Source of the DNA: Erythrobacter sp. F6033
Lineage (GTDB): Bacteria > Pseudomonadota > Alphaproteobacteria > Sphingomonadales > Sphingomonadaceae
Length of the DNA: 64,000 nt
Reading direction: 5' to 3'
Assembly (NCBI RefSeq): GCF_023016005.1
Contig: NZ_JALKAZ010000001.1
Location: forward strand, 2,356,001-2,420,000
Positions 27,327-38,800 of this stretch are shown one piece after another; positions within the stretch are counted from its first letter, which is position 1, and each line of letters begins with the position of its first letter. Under the pieces are notes generated by a model that saw only the letters and a program-made list of their open reading frames with translations, was not told the DNA's origin and searched no databases. The position numbers and the translations under genes were made by a program.

Positions 27327-28290
27327 TGCTCTCAGCCTCGCCGTCGCCGCCAATCTCGGTGGCGTCGTTTTCCGCTTCGGTCGTATCCTCTGCGGGCTCT
27401 TCTTCTGGTTCCTCGAAGGTCGCCGTGCCGCTCATCCCCGGAAGCACCATAGCATCACCGGGTACGATGTTCGCCGAAACGCGGATCGTCTTGCTGACGG
27501 GATCAACAGAGGCTCCAAGACGTGTGACTTCTCCCGTAATCGTCGCACCCGTTTCATCGATGACGAAATCAAAAGCGGCGCCGGGCCGAAGCCAAGTCAG
27601 CCAATTGCTTGGGACGATCAGATCCGCCTCCAGATCGCCGCCACTCTGAATGCGCAGCAGAGGCTGACCACTGGCGGCGACTTCGCCACGGCTTGCGATT
27701 TCCTCTACCACAGTGCCTGCGAACGGCGCGTAAACCGAACAGTCCTTGAGTTGGGCGGAAATCGCGTTTGCTTCAGCCTGAGCGCGGCCCAGATTGGCTT
27801 GTGAGATTGCTACCTCGTTGCGACCAACCGCTTCATAGCTATCCAGTTCGACATTGGTTTCATAGGACTTTTTGTATGCGACCGTGGCTGCTCGTGCAGC
27901 TCTCAGTTCTGCTTGAATCGTCGAACAGTCGAAACGCGCAAGCAGCGCACCCCGGCGAAAACTGCGTCCTTCGCGGAACGGCATGGCTGTGATCCGCGCC
28001 GTCATACGCGATGCAATCGTCGATGTGTTCTTGGCCGCAATCACCCCGCGCGCATCGAGCACAGGCTCCGGCTCGGGTTCTGGAGCGGCAGCAATATCTT
28101 CGCCCGCTCCTGCTTCTGCATCGGCTGCAGATACGCTTTGGTCCTCCGACCAATTGGTATCGCCGCTATTGGCGTAGACGATCCCCGCAACCATTGCCGC
28201 AGCCGCCAGTACACCGCCGCCGATCAAAAGCTTTTTCTTATCGCTTTGATCCTGCGGCACCTCTGCAGTCGCATCATCAATGTCGGTCAT
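27307..28290 (-). CDS. RND/HlyD-type membrane fusion protein
   Basis: A 327-residue protein, three bases after the TolC gene. It has a short acidic cytoplasmic start, one transmembrane helix (LLIGGGVLAAAAMVAGIVYA, about 21-40), an acidic Pro/Glu linker (70-78), a lipoyl half-motif (RMTARITAMPFREGRSFRRGALLARFDC), a short coiled coil (RAARAATVAYKKSY...), a second half-motif (VYAPFAGTVVEEIASRGEVAASGQPLLRI), a beta-barrel region and an acidic C-terminal tail. This is the layout of efflux adaptors that bridge an inner membrane pump to TolC. Here no pump of the RND, ABC or MFS type is encoded nearby, so its partner may be the M50-HlyD protein. Confidence 0.88.
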   Translation of the reverse strand: MTDIDDATAEVPQDQSDKKKLLIGGGVLAAAAMVAGIVYANSGDTNWSEDQSVSAADAEAGAGEDIAAAPEPEPEPVLDARGVIAAKNTSTIASRMTARITAMPFREGRSFRRGALLARFDCSTIQAELRAARAATVAYKKSYETNVELDSYEAVGRNEVAISQANLGRAQAEANAISAQLKDCSVYAPFAGTVVEEIASRGEVAASGQPLLRIQSGGDLEADLIVPSNWLTWLRPGAAFDFVIDETGATITGEVTRLGASVDPVSKTIRVSANIVPGDAMVLPGMSGTATFEEPEEEPAEDTTEAENDATEIGGDGEAESSGNEPS

Positions 28291-28293
28291 TAC

Positions 28294-29790
28294 TTACTGC
28301 CCAGATAGCTTCATCGCAGCTTCGCGGTCTTGCCACAATTTCGCAAGCGAAGTCTGCAGCGTCGCTACATCTTCCTGCCCCGTCAGATCAGGGGCGAATT
28401 CATCAATCCCCATCGATGCGAACAAGTTGGCATAGGCATTTTGCGCTTCAGCATAGGCGATATCGTACTTCACCTCGGAAACCAGCGTGTTCATTTCCTC
28501 ACGAAGTAATGTCTGACGGCTCATTGCCCCAGCTTTGTAACCTGAGCGAATTTGACCAAGGATCTTGTCCTGCACCGCCATCTGCCGTGATGCCGTTTCA
28601 AGCTCCTGACTGAAATGGCCATACCGTGCGCGCGATACATGGACCTGCGTTATCACAGCCATGGTGAGCGCCAATTCGCGCTGCTCGAGCAAGTCGTCCT
28701 GTGCGCGGACCGCCTTTTTATGGGCAGGCAAACGGAACAGGTTGAGCACGTTCCAGCTCGCCTGCGCGCCGTAATTCACCCAATTGTTGTTGAACAGGAA
28801 GTCGTTGGAATTGACGTTCACACCCAAAATGCCGCGGAAACTCGGCAAAGCAGAGAGAAGTGCAGCATCCAGTTCACGCGAATTTATCCGCTGGCGATAG
28901 CTGACTTCGCGCAGCTCGGGGCGATTGAGCAAGGCTGTCATCATCATGTCTTCGCCAGCATACTGCACCGCTGGCAATTCGGTTGTGCGGTCAGGCAAGA
29001 CGAGCGAAAATTGCGTGCCTGGACGCAAGTTCATCAAGGCCGCCAATTGCGCCTTGGCGACCACCAATTCGCGTTGCAGCTTGCGGATTTGCGCCTGAAT
29101 TTCGAGCAATTCGCGTTGGTATGTCAGCGCTGTCAGCGGAGCGGACAGACGCCGCTCAGCCAAACGCTCTGAATTCTCAAGCGTGGTCGAAACTGATCCT
29201 TCGAGCTCTTGTAGCTTCGTAAGCAAGCGCTCTGCGCTAACCGCGCGCCAATATGACGAGCGGACATCCTCTATGACGCGATTGGCAACTTTACGACGAC
29301 GTTCCTGCGCAATCAAAATCTCGTCAGCGCCCTGCTTTGCGCGCACATAAGAGAGGCCGAAATCGAGCACGTCCCAGCTGAGCGCGAGGTCCGCTGTGAA
29401 CAGATCGCGCTCTTGCGAAGTCGACGGCTCCAGCGATTGCCGCCGGGTGATCAGCGACAGCGAACTAGCACCAGCAAAGTTGTTGCGCCCGCCATAGCCA
29501 GCGCTCGCCACCAATTGCGGCAGCATATCGTAACGTTGTAAATCAAGCTCGCGGTCGCGCAGCGCGATCTCCATCAGCTCAACCTTGTAGTCGAGGTTGT
29601 ATTTCAGCGAGCGCGCCATCGCCTCGTAAAGGTCGATCGGCGCCGACACCGGCTCTTGTTCCGCATCGACCCGCTGAAAATTGCTGGTCGCGGTTTCATT
29701 GAGCTCCGCCGGTGTGAACGGCTCTGGTACAGTCGTGCACGCACCCAAAGTGAGTGTCGACGCGCCGAGCAGTGCTAGTCCCTTATTCAT
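28294..29790 (-). CDS. TolC-family outer membrane channel lipoprotein
   Basis: A 498-residue protein with a lipoprotein signal (MNKGLALLGASTLTLGAC, lipobox LGAC) and two long helical repeats typical of the OEP/TolC family: LALSWDVLDFGLSYVRAKQGADEI...RRKVANRVIEDVRSSYW and the matching AQASWNVLNLFRLPAHKKAVRAQDDLLEQRELAL. It lies 26 bases after the stop of the giant adhesin gene and three bases before the adaptor, so it is part of that operon. It would provide the outer membrane exit duct. Confidence 0.9.
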   Translation of the reverse strand: MNKGLALLGASTLTLGACTTVPEPFTPAELNETATSNFQRVDAEQEPVSAPIDLYEAMARSLKYNLDYKVELMEIALRDRELDLQRYDMLPQLVASAGYGGRNNFAGASSLSLITRRQSLEPSTSQERDLFTADLALSWDVLDFGLSYVRAKQGADEILIAQERRRKVANRVIEDVRSSYWRAVSAERLLTKLQELEGSVSTTLENSERLAERRLSAPLTALTYQRELLEIQAQIRKLQRELVVAKAQLAALMNLRPGTQFSLVLPDRTTELPAVQYAGEDMMMTALLNRPELREVSYRQRINSRELDAALLSALPSFRGILGVNVNSNDFLFNNNWVNYGAQASWNVLNLFRLPAHKKAVRAQDDLLEQRELALTMAVITQVHVSRARYGHFSQELETASRQMAVQDKILGQIRSGYKAGAMSRQTLLREEMNTLVSEVKYDIAYAEAQNAYANLFASMGIDEFAPDLTGQEDVATLQTSLAKLWQDREAAMKLSGQ

Positions 29791-29816
29791 TGGCCACCTT
29801 CATCCGTTCTCTAAGT

Positions 29817-32800
29817 TCAAGAAAAAGCTGCAAGCAATTTGCTTGCCTCATCATCAGCTTCGGCACTTGCTTGTGCCATCATCGTTTCGAGTTTTTCAGC
29901 CTTCATGGCGGTTTCTGTTGCAGCTTCATCGAGCTGGATTTCACCAGTCGCACCCTGAATAACAACAGGGATTTCAATCACCTCGCCATCTTCGCGAAGG
30001 GCGCGAACGATCAGCCTCAGCGTGTCGGCATCCACAGGACGTTCGATGATCGCGAGACCACGCGCATCCATCCGGATCCAGTCCGGCAGCGGTGTGCCAT
30101 CACGGGTGAGGAGCTGATATTCAATGATCCGCGGAGCCTCATCGCTGCCGATATCGCGCATTTCGACATAAACGACGCGGTCACGAACAATGCTTTCGAT
30201 CATCACCTGATCATTGCCGGTATCAAGCTGGCGAACGGAGAAGCCGGTAAGGCTCTCGACCTGGAAATCGCCAAAGCGCGGATCGAACAGGCGGTCCACA
30301 CCAAAGCGCAGATCGCGGATATGATCGATATGAGCGACAACATCATCAATCGGATGTCCGCTTGGATCAAATCCGCCAATACCGTTGAGAGACCGCAGAT
30401 TGTTCACCGCGTTGAGCAGAGGCATATCAACGTTGAGACTGCCTGTTCCGCCCAATGAACGGAAATCATTGACCGTATCGAGGATTATGAGCGGAGTGCT
30501 GATAAAGCTATCGGTCTGATCAAGCACCCGGTCGACAAGATAGGCATCCGGAATACCCGGTGCTGGCTCATCGCCCAACAGGAAGTTCAGATCGGCGCTC
30601 GCTTCGACCACTGTGATCGTCACAAAGCTCTCGACAAAACCGCCTTCGCCATCGGAGATGATGTAGCGGATTGTCGCTTCGCCAAAGAAGCCGGGAGGCG
30701 CGCTGTATGTCAGCGTGCCATCAGGATTGATAATCACCGTGCCAGCATCGACGCTGGCAAATATCACTTCGAGCGGATCACCGTCCGGGTCACTGGCATT
30801 GTCCAGCACATTGATGATTGTATCCGTGCCGCCAATGACTTGAACGGCTTCGGGTTCATCAACTGGCGCTTCGTTGGTGTTGATCACCTCGACTGTTACG
30901 GTCGCCGTCGACGTACCGCCATTTCCATCACTGATCGTGTAAGTGATCGTGTCCGTGCCGAAGAAATCGGGGTTCGGCACATAGGTGATCGTGCCATCGG
31001 GATTGATCGTCACCGTGCCGCTATTCGCACTGGCATCTGTCACAGTCAGCGGATCGCCGTCTGCATCCGTGTCATTGACGAGCACCGGAATGGTGACCTG
31101 ACTGTCCTCAAGCACGCTGGTGATGTCATCCACTGCAACAGGCGGATCGTTGACCGGATTGACGGTGACTGTCGATGTCACTGTGTCAAACCCGCCCATA
31201 CCATCGCTGATCTGATAGGTGATCGTGTCGGTCCCGTTGAAATCGGGGTTCGGCGTGTAAGTGATCGTGCCATCAGGATTGATCGTGACCATGCCGTTTG
31301 GCGCATTGGCTGATACGACTGTCAGCGGATCACCATCGACGTCATTGTCGTTGGCTAAAACAGGGATCGTGATCGGCGTGTCTTCGTCAGTCGTGGCAGG
31401 ATCAGGCTCGCCCACCGGCGGATCGTTCACCGCAGCAATTGTGACATCAACCGTGGCTGTTGCTGTGCCGCCATTGCCATCATCTATCGTGTAGGTGATG
31501 GTGGTTGGGCCGTTAAAGTTCGGATCCGGAACGAAAGTGATCGTGCCATCGGGATTGATTGTGACCGTCCCGTTAGGCGAAGTTGCCTCGGTTATTGTCA
31601 GTGGATCGCCATCGGGATCGCTGTCGTTGGCTAGGACTGGAATAGTCAGCGGCTGATCTTCCGTACCGGCGGCGCTGTCATCGATAGCGACAGGCACATC
31701 GTTCACCGGATCGACCGTAATCGTCAGCGTAGCTGTATCCGTACCGCCCATCCCGTCGCTGACGGTGTAAGTGATCACATCCGTGCCGTTGAAATTCGGA
31801 TCGGGCGTATAGGTCACCGTGCCATCGGGATTGATCACAACCGTGCCGTTTGGCGCGGTCGCGTCGGTCACTGTCAACGCATCACCATCGGCATCGCTAT
31901 CATTCGCGAGGATAGGAACGGTGACAGGGGTGTCTTCCGGTGTTGTCGCGTTGTCATTGACCGCTACTGGCGGATCGTTGACCGGAGCTACATTGACCGT
32001 AACTGTCGTTGTCGCCGTACCGCCCATACCGTCATCTATTGTGTAAGTGATTGTGGTCGGCCCGTTGAAGTCGGGGTTCGGTGCGAACGTAATCGTGCCG
32101 TCCGGGTTGATCGTAACGGTGCCATCTGGCGATGTCGCATCGGTAACCGTCAATGGATCGCCATCGACGTCAATGTCATTGCCCAGAACAGGAATGGTGA
32201 CCGGAGTGTCCTCATCCGTGGTCGCCGTATCCGGCGTTGCAACTGGAGGATCATTCACGGGCGCAATGATAACGGTGATGGTTGCGGTGTCGGTGCCGCC
32301 ATTACCGTCATCAATCGTGTAAGTGATCGTATCGGTGCCGTTGAAGTCCGGATCGGGCGTATAGGTCACCGTGCCATCCGCATTGATCGTAACAGACCCG
32401 TTCGGCGCAGTTGCATCCGTTACCGTCAAGGTGTCGCCATCCACATCACTGTCATTGCCGAGCAGCGGGATAGTAACCGGCGCATCCTCATCGGTCGTCG
32501 CGCTGTCATCGACAGCAACCGGCGGATCATTCGCTGGGTCCACCGTTACCGTCACGGTAGCAGTTGCCGTGCCGCCATTGCCGTCGCTGATCTGATAGGT
32601 GATCGTGTCTGTGCCGTTGAAATTGGCATCCGGTGTGTAGTCAATGGTGCCGTCTGGCAGGATCGTGACAGTACCGTTTGCAGCAGACGCGCTTACCACG
32701 CTGATCGTATCGCCGTCGGGATCGCTGTCATTGGCGAGCACATCAATGTTGATAGATGTGTCCTCTGTCGTCGAAGCCGTGTCATCCACCGCGACCGGAG

Positions 32801-35800
32801 GTGGGTTGGTGACAGTCCAAGCAAATGTGGTCGAAACGGTGCCGCCATTGCCATCATCAGCGGTAACGGTGACGGAATAGACACCGTCGCCCAGAACGCC
32901 GCCTTGCGAGGCCGCTGGATCAATCGTGCCGGAAATAACGCCAGTGCTGGGATCAATGGTCAGCCCGGCGGGCAGGCCGGTCGCATCGAATGCAAGGGTA
33001 TCGCCATCCACATCGCTGAAGTTGCCAGAAGTCGGCACGCTAACAGCTGCGCTATCGACATTGTCGCGCGAGGGCAGCGGAGTGACGACCGGATCATCGT
33101 TCACAGGTCCGACCGTGACAGTAACAGTCGCCGTCGAGGTGCCGCCATTGCCATCCGAGATCTCATAAGTGATGGTGTCGGTGCCGTTAAAGTCAGCATC
33201 TGGCGTATATGTGACAGTCCCATCCGCCTCGATCACAACTGTGCCATTGCCGGCGCTGGCCTGCGTTACGGTAAGCGGATCGCCATCGGGATCGCTGTCA
33301 TTGGCGAGCACGGGGATGTTGACTGGTGTGTCTTCATCGGTGGTCGCGTTGTCATTCACAGCCAGCGGTGCAGGGTTGCTTATGGTCCATGTGAATGTCG
33401 TATCCACCATGCCGCCATTGCCGTCATCCGCAGTGACTGTGACCTGATAGATGCCATCGCCATTCGGCCCGCCTTGCGAGGCGGCAGGGTCAATCGTTCC
33501 GGTAACATTGCCAGCTGCATCAATGCTGAGCCCGGTCGGTAGGCCGGTGGCCGTAAATGTCAGCAAATCACCATCTGAATCGGCAAAGCCCGGCGAAAGG
33601 TCGAGTGCGATCACATCGGCATCGTCATTACCGATAGCGGGCAGAGCAGGCGCTGTTGGGACGTCATTCTCTGCACCGACAGTCACCGTGACAATGGCAG
33701 TGGAGGTGCCGCCCTGACCATCATCAACCTGATAGGTGATCGTGTCTGTGCCGTTAAAATTCGCGTCCGGCGTATATTCAAGCGTTCCGTCCGGGTTGAT
33801 TACAACCGTGCCGTTAGGCGCGCTTGCAGAAACGACGGTGAGATCATCGCCGTCAGGGTCAACATCATTGCCGAGTACATCAATCGCAGGGATCGGCGTA
33901 TCTTCTGTGGTAGATGCAGTGTCATCTGTAGCGGTCGGGCCGGGGTTGGTCACAGTCCACACGAATGTCACATCGGTTGTGCCGCCATTGCCATCATCGG
34001 CAGTAATCGTGGTCTGATAAACGCCGCCATTCACCTGGCTTGCATCCGCATCGATTGTGCCCGTAACTTGTCCAGTGACCGGATCAATCGAAAGGCCTGC
34101 GGGCAGGTTTGTTGCGCTGAAGCTCAGCGTGTCGCCTTCCGGATCAGAGAACAGCGCGCCTGCATCAATGGTGATTGCATCGCCATCTGCATCATCCCGG
34201 TTTGGCAGAGTCGCTGCGTCTGGCGCATCGTTTTCCGGCGCGATCACGATTGTTGCGATCGCAGTGGCTGGATCGCCGTTCGCGTCTTCAATCGTGTAGG
34301 TCACGGTCGCCGTGCCGTTAAAGTCCTGATCGGGCGTAAATGTGATTGTACCATCGGGATTCACAACAGCCGTACCGTTGGTCGCCTGCGCATCTATGAT
34401 GACGATTGGTGTCGTGGCATTACCATCCGGATCAATATCATTGGTCAGCACATCGAGCACTTGCGGCGTGTCTTCGGTGCCGGTGTAACTGTCATTGACT
34501 GCGGTTGGCGGCTGGTTGTTGATCGTCCAGGTAAAGGTCGTATCGACCGTGCCGCCATTGCCGTCGCTTACAGTCACAGTCACGGTGTAGACGCCGTCAC
34601 CAAGAGGTCCGCCGGTGGAGGCCGTGGCATCAGTAGTGCCAGTGACTTCGCCGGTGGCTGGATCAATCGACAAGCCTGCGGGCAACCCGACCGCGCTGAA
34701 TGTAAGCGCGTCATTCTCCGCATCGCTGAATGCGGAAGCGAGCGGCACATTGATGACTTCGTTATTGCCATCGGTCAGATCCGGCAGGCCGACAGTTTCG
34801 GGCGCGTCGTTCAGCGGATTAACCGCGATCGTAACAGTCGAAGTCGCTGTGCCGCCTTCGCCATCACTGACCGTGTAGATCACCGTGTCGGTGCCATTAA
34901 AATTGGGATCAGGCGTGTAGGTGACAGTGCCATCTGCATTGATCAGCACAGAACCGTTCGCCGCGTCCGCAGCAATGACAGTCAGAGTATCGCCATCGGG
35001 ATCGCTGTCATTCGTCAGCACATTGACCGTGACAGGTGCGTCTTCGTTCGTTGAAGCCGTATCCGGCGCAGCGCTTGGCCCCGGATTGCCGACAGTCCAG
35101 ACGAATGTCGATGTGACCGTGCCGCCATTTCCATCATCCGCCGTAATAGTGACAGTGTAGAGACCATTGCTGTTCGGCCCGCCTTGCGAGGCGGATGGGT
35201 CCAGCGTGCCTGTGATCAGACCATTGGCGTCGATTGACAGTCCGGCAGGTAGGCCAGTGGCCGTAAAGGTCAGCGCATCGCCATCGACATCATCAAAATT
35301 GCCTGACACATCCAGTGAAATGACATCGGCATCCTGATCGGTTTGATTGGTAAGCTGCGGATCAGCCACAGGATCATCGTTCACCGGATTGACCGTAACG
35401 GTGACGCTGGCGGTGCTCGTGCCGCCTTCGCCATCGCTGATCTGATACGTGATTGTATCGGTGCCGTTGAAATCGGGGTTCGGTGTGTAGGTAACCGTGC
35501 CATCGGCTTCGATCACAACGCTCCCATTTGGCGCGGTTGCAGAGGTCACGGTCAGCGGATCACCATCGGGATCGCTATCATTTGCCAGAACCGGAATGTT
35601 TACCGGCGTATCCTCATTGGTCGACGCCGCATCATCTGCCGCGACAGGCGGCGGATTGGTGACTGTCCAGGCAAAGCTGGTGGTAACCGTACCGCCATTG
35701 CCATCATCCGCCGTGACCGAAACCGTATAGATACCGTCGCCAGCCGGGCCGCCTTGCGAAGCGGATGGATCAATCGTGCCGGAGATATTGCCGTTTGCAT

Positions 35801-38800
35801 CAATGCTGAGTCCGGCGGGCAGTCCGCTCGCGCTGAACGTCAATGTGTCGCCATCCAGATCGCTGAAATTACCAGCAACCGGTACATTCACCGCCGCGCT
35901 ATCAACATTGGCAAGGTTTGGAAGCGGTGTGCCGACGACCGGATCATCATTCACCGGATCGACCGTTACCGTGACAGTCGCAGTCGAGGTGCCGCCATTA
36001 CCGTCGCTGATCGTGTAAGTGATCGTGTCAGTGCCGTTGAAATCGGCATTCGGCGTGTATGTGACCGTACCATCCGCCTCGATCACAACCGTACCGTTTG
36101 GCGCGGTGGCCGAAGTGACCGTCAACGGATCTCCGTCAGGATCGCTGTCATTGGCGAGCACTGGAATGTTGACCCGCGTGTCTTCATCGGTCGCCGCGCT
36201 GTCATCCACGGCAACAGGTGGCGGGTTCGTTACCGTCCATGCGAAGGTGGTTGAAACAGTGCCGCCATTGCCGTCGTCGGCTGTAACAGTGACGTTGTAG
36301 ACGCCGCCTGTACCGCCTTGGCTGGCATCTACAGCAATAGTGCCGGTAATCTCGCCAGTAGCGGGATCGATAGAAAGACCCGCTGGCAGACCGCTGGCGC
36401 TGAAGGTGAGCGTATCGCCATCCAAATCGCTGAAGTTGCCCGCCGTCGGCAGCGACACATTCGCGCTGTCGATATTGTCTTGCGGCGCAATCGGCGTGGC
36501 GACCGGATCATCATTCACCGGATCGACTGTGATGGTGACAGTTGCGGTGGAGGTGCCGCCATTGCCATCGCTGATCGTGTAAGTGATCGTATCGGTGCCG
36601 TTGAAGTTCGGGTTCGGTGTGTAAGTGACCGTTCCATCGGCCTCGATCACAACCGTGCCATTGCCCGCATCCGCAGCCGTGACGGTCAGTGGATCACCGT
36701 CGGGATCACTATCATTGGCGAGCACAGGGATGTTGACCGGCGTATCTTCATCGGTCGCCGCAGTGTCATCCACGGCTTCTGGCGGTGGGTTGTTCACCGT
36801 CCAGATGAATGTCGTATCGACCGTACCGCCATTGCCATCATCGGCTGTCACGGTGACGGAATAGACCCCATCGCCCGCTGGGCCGCCTTGCGAAGCGTCT
36901 GGATCAAGCGTGCCAGTAACATTGCCATCGGCATCAATGCTGAGACCGGGCGGCAGGCCAGTGGCGCTAAACGTCAGGTCATCGCCGTCTACATCAGAGA
37001 AATTGCCGCTGACATCGAGCGTGACCGGCGTGCTGTCATCATTGGTTTGCGGCGCGATTGGGGCAGCCACAGGATCATCATTGACCGGGTTCACTGTGAT
37101 GGTTGCGGTGGAAGTTGAGAACCCGCCATTGCCATCACTGATGGTGTAAGTGATTGTATCCGTACCGTTAAAGTCCGGGTTTGGCGTGTAATCGACACTG
37201 CCGTCCGGGTTGATCACAACCGTACCATTGGCCGCTGTCGCAGCAGTCACAGTCAGCGCATCACCATCGGCATCGGTGTCATTGGCGATCAGCGGCACAT
37301 TGACAGGCGTGTCCTCATCGGTGGTCGCCGCATCAGGGTTTGCAACCGGCGGATCGTTGATCGGGTTGACCGTAACGGTGACGGTCGCGGTGTCCGTGCC
37401 GCCATTGCCATCCGAAATCTCGTATGAAATCGTGGTTGTGCCGTTGAAGTTCGGGTTCGGCGTGAATTCCAGCGTGCCATCTGGATTGATCGTGACTGTA
37501 CCATCCGGCGAGGCCGCGGTCGTGACGGTCAGATCATTGCCATCAACATCGCTGTCATTGCCCAGCACGCCGATGGTGACCGGCGTGTCTTCATCGGTGG
37601 TGACCGCATCATCGACAGCCACCGGATCATCGTTGATCGGATTAACAGTGACGATAACCGCAGCGGTCGAGACGCCGCCATTGCCATCATCGATCGTGTA
37701 AGTGACCGTGTCTTCGCCATTGAAATCGGGATTTGGCGTATAGGTCAGCGTGCCATCGGCCTCGATCACTACTGTACCATTCGGCGCGCTCGCGCTGGTT
37801 ACGGTCAGCGGATCGCCATCGGGATCATTGTCATTGCCGAGCACATCGACATTGACGCTGCTGTCTTCATCAACGCTCGCATTGTCATTGACGGCAGTTG
37901 GTGCGGGGTTGGTGACGGTCCAGACGAAGTCTTGCGAGACGGTGCCGCCGTTTCCGTCATCCGCCGTCAGCGTGACGGTGTATGGGCTGCCCTGGCTTGC
38001 ATCGATGTCGAGTGTGCCCGAAATAATGCCGGTCGCCGGATCAATCGAAAGACCTGGCGGCAGGCCTGCCGCCGTGATCGTAAGATCATCGCCGTCGATG
38101 TCGCTGAAGAAGCTCTCCGTTGCGATGGAAACCGACTGATTGTCTTCATTGGTGACGTCAGGAATATCGACCGCCACGGGCGCGTCGTTTTCGGCAGTAA
38201 CCGTTACAACCAATGTCGCGGTCGCTATCCCGCCCTGCCCATCGCTGACCGTGTATGTGACCGTCGCATCGCCGTTAAAATCATCGTTGGGCGTGAAGGT
38301 AACGGTGCCATCTGCATTGACAACAACTGAGCCATTGTCCGCGCTCGCGCTGGTAATGGTCAGAGGATCGCCATCAGGGTCGCTGTCATTGGCCAGAACC
38401 GCCACGGTAACCGGCGTATCTTCCGGCGTGGTCGCGGCGTCATTTTGCGCAATCGGCGGGATATTCTGCACCGAATAGACGAATGTCGTGCTGACCTCTT
38501 CACCGGACGGGTCGGTCGCAGTCACAGTCACGACGAACGGGCCGTTTTGCGAGCTATCCGAGGCCAAAGTACCAGAAATGACGCCCGTATCAGGATCAAT
38601 CGAGAGCGCAGGCGGCAGGCCTTCTGCGCTAAACGTCAGGACATCGCCATCGACATCGTTAAACGCGCTAGCGGTTGGGATGGAAACAACCTGGCTGTCT
38701 TCACCGTTCTGATTGGGCAGTCCGACAGTCGTCGGCCCATCATTGACCGGAGTGACGGTTACATCGACGCTGGCCGATGAGACCCCGCCTTCGCCATCAT

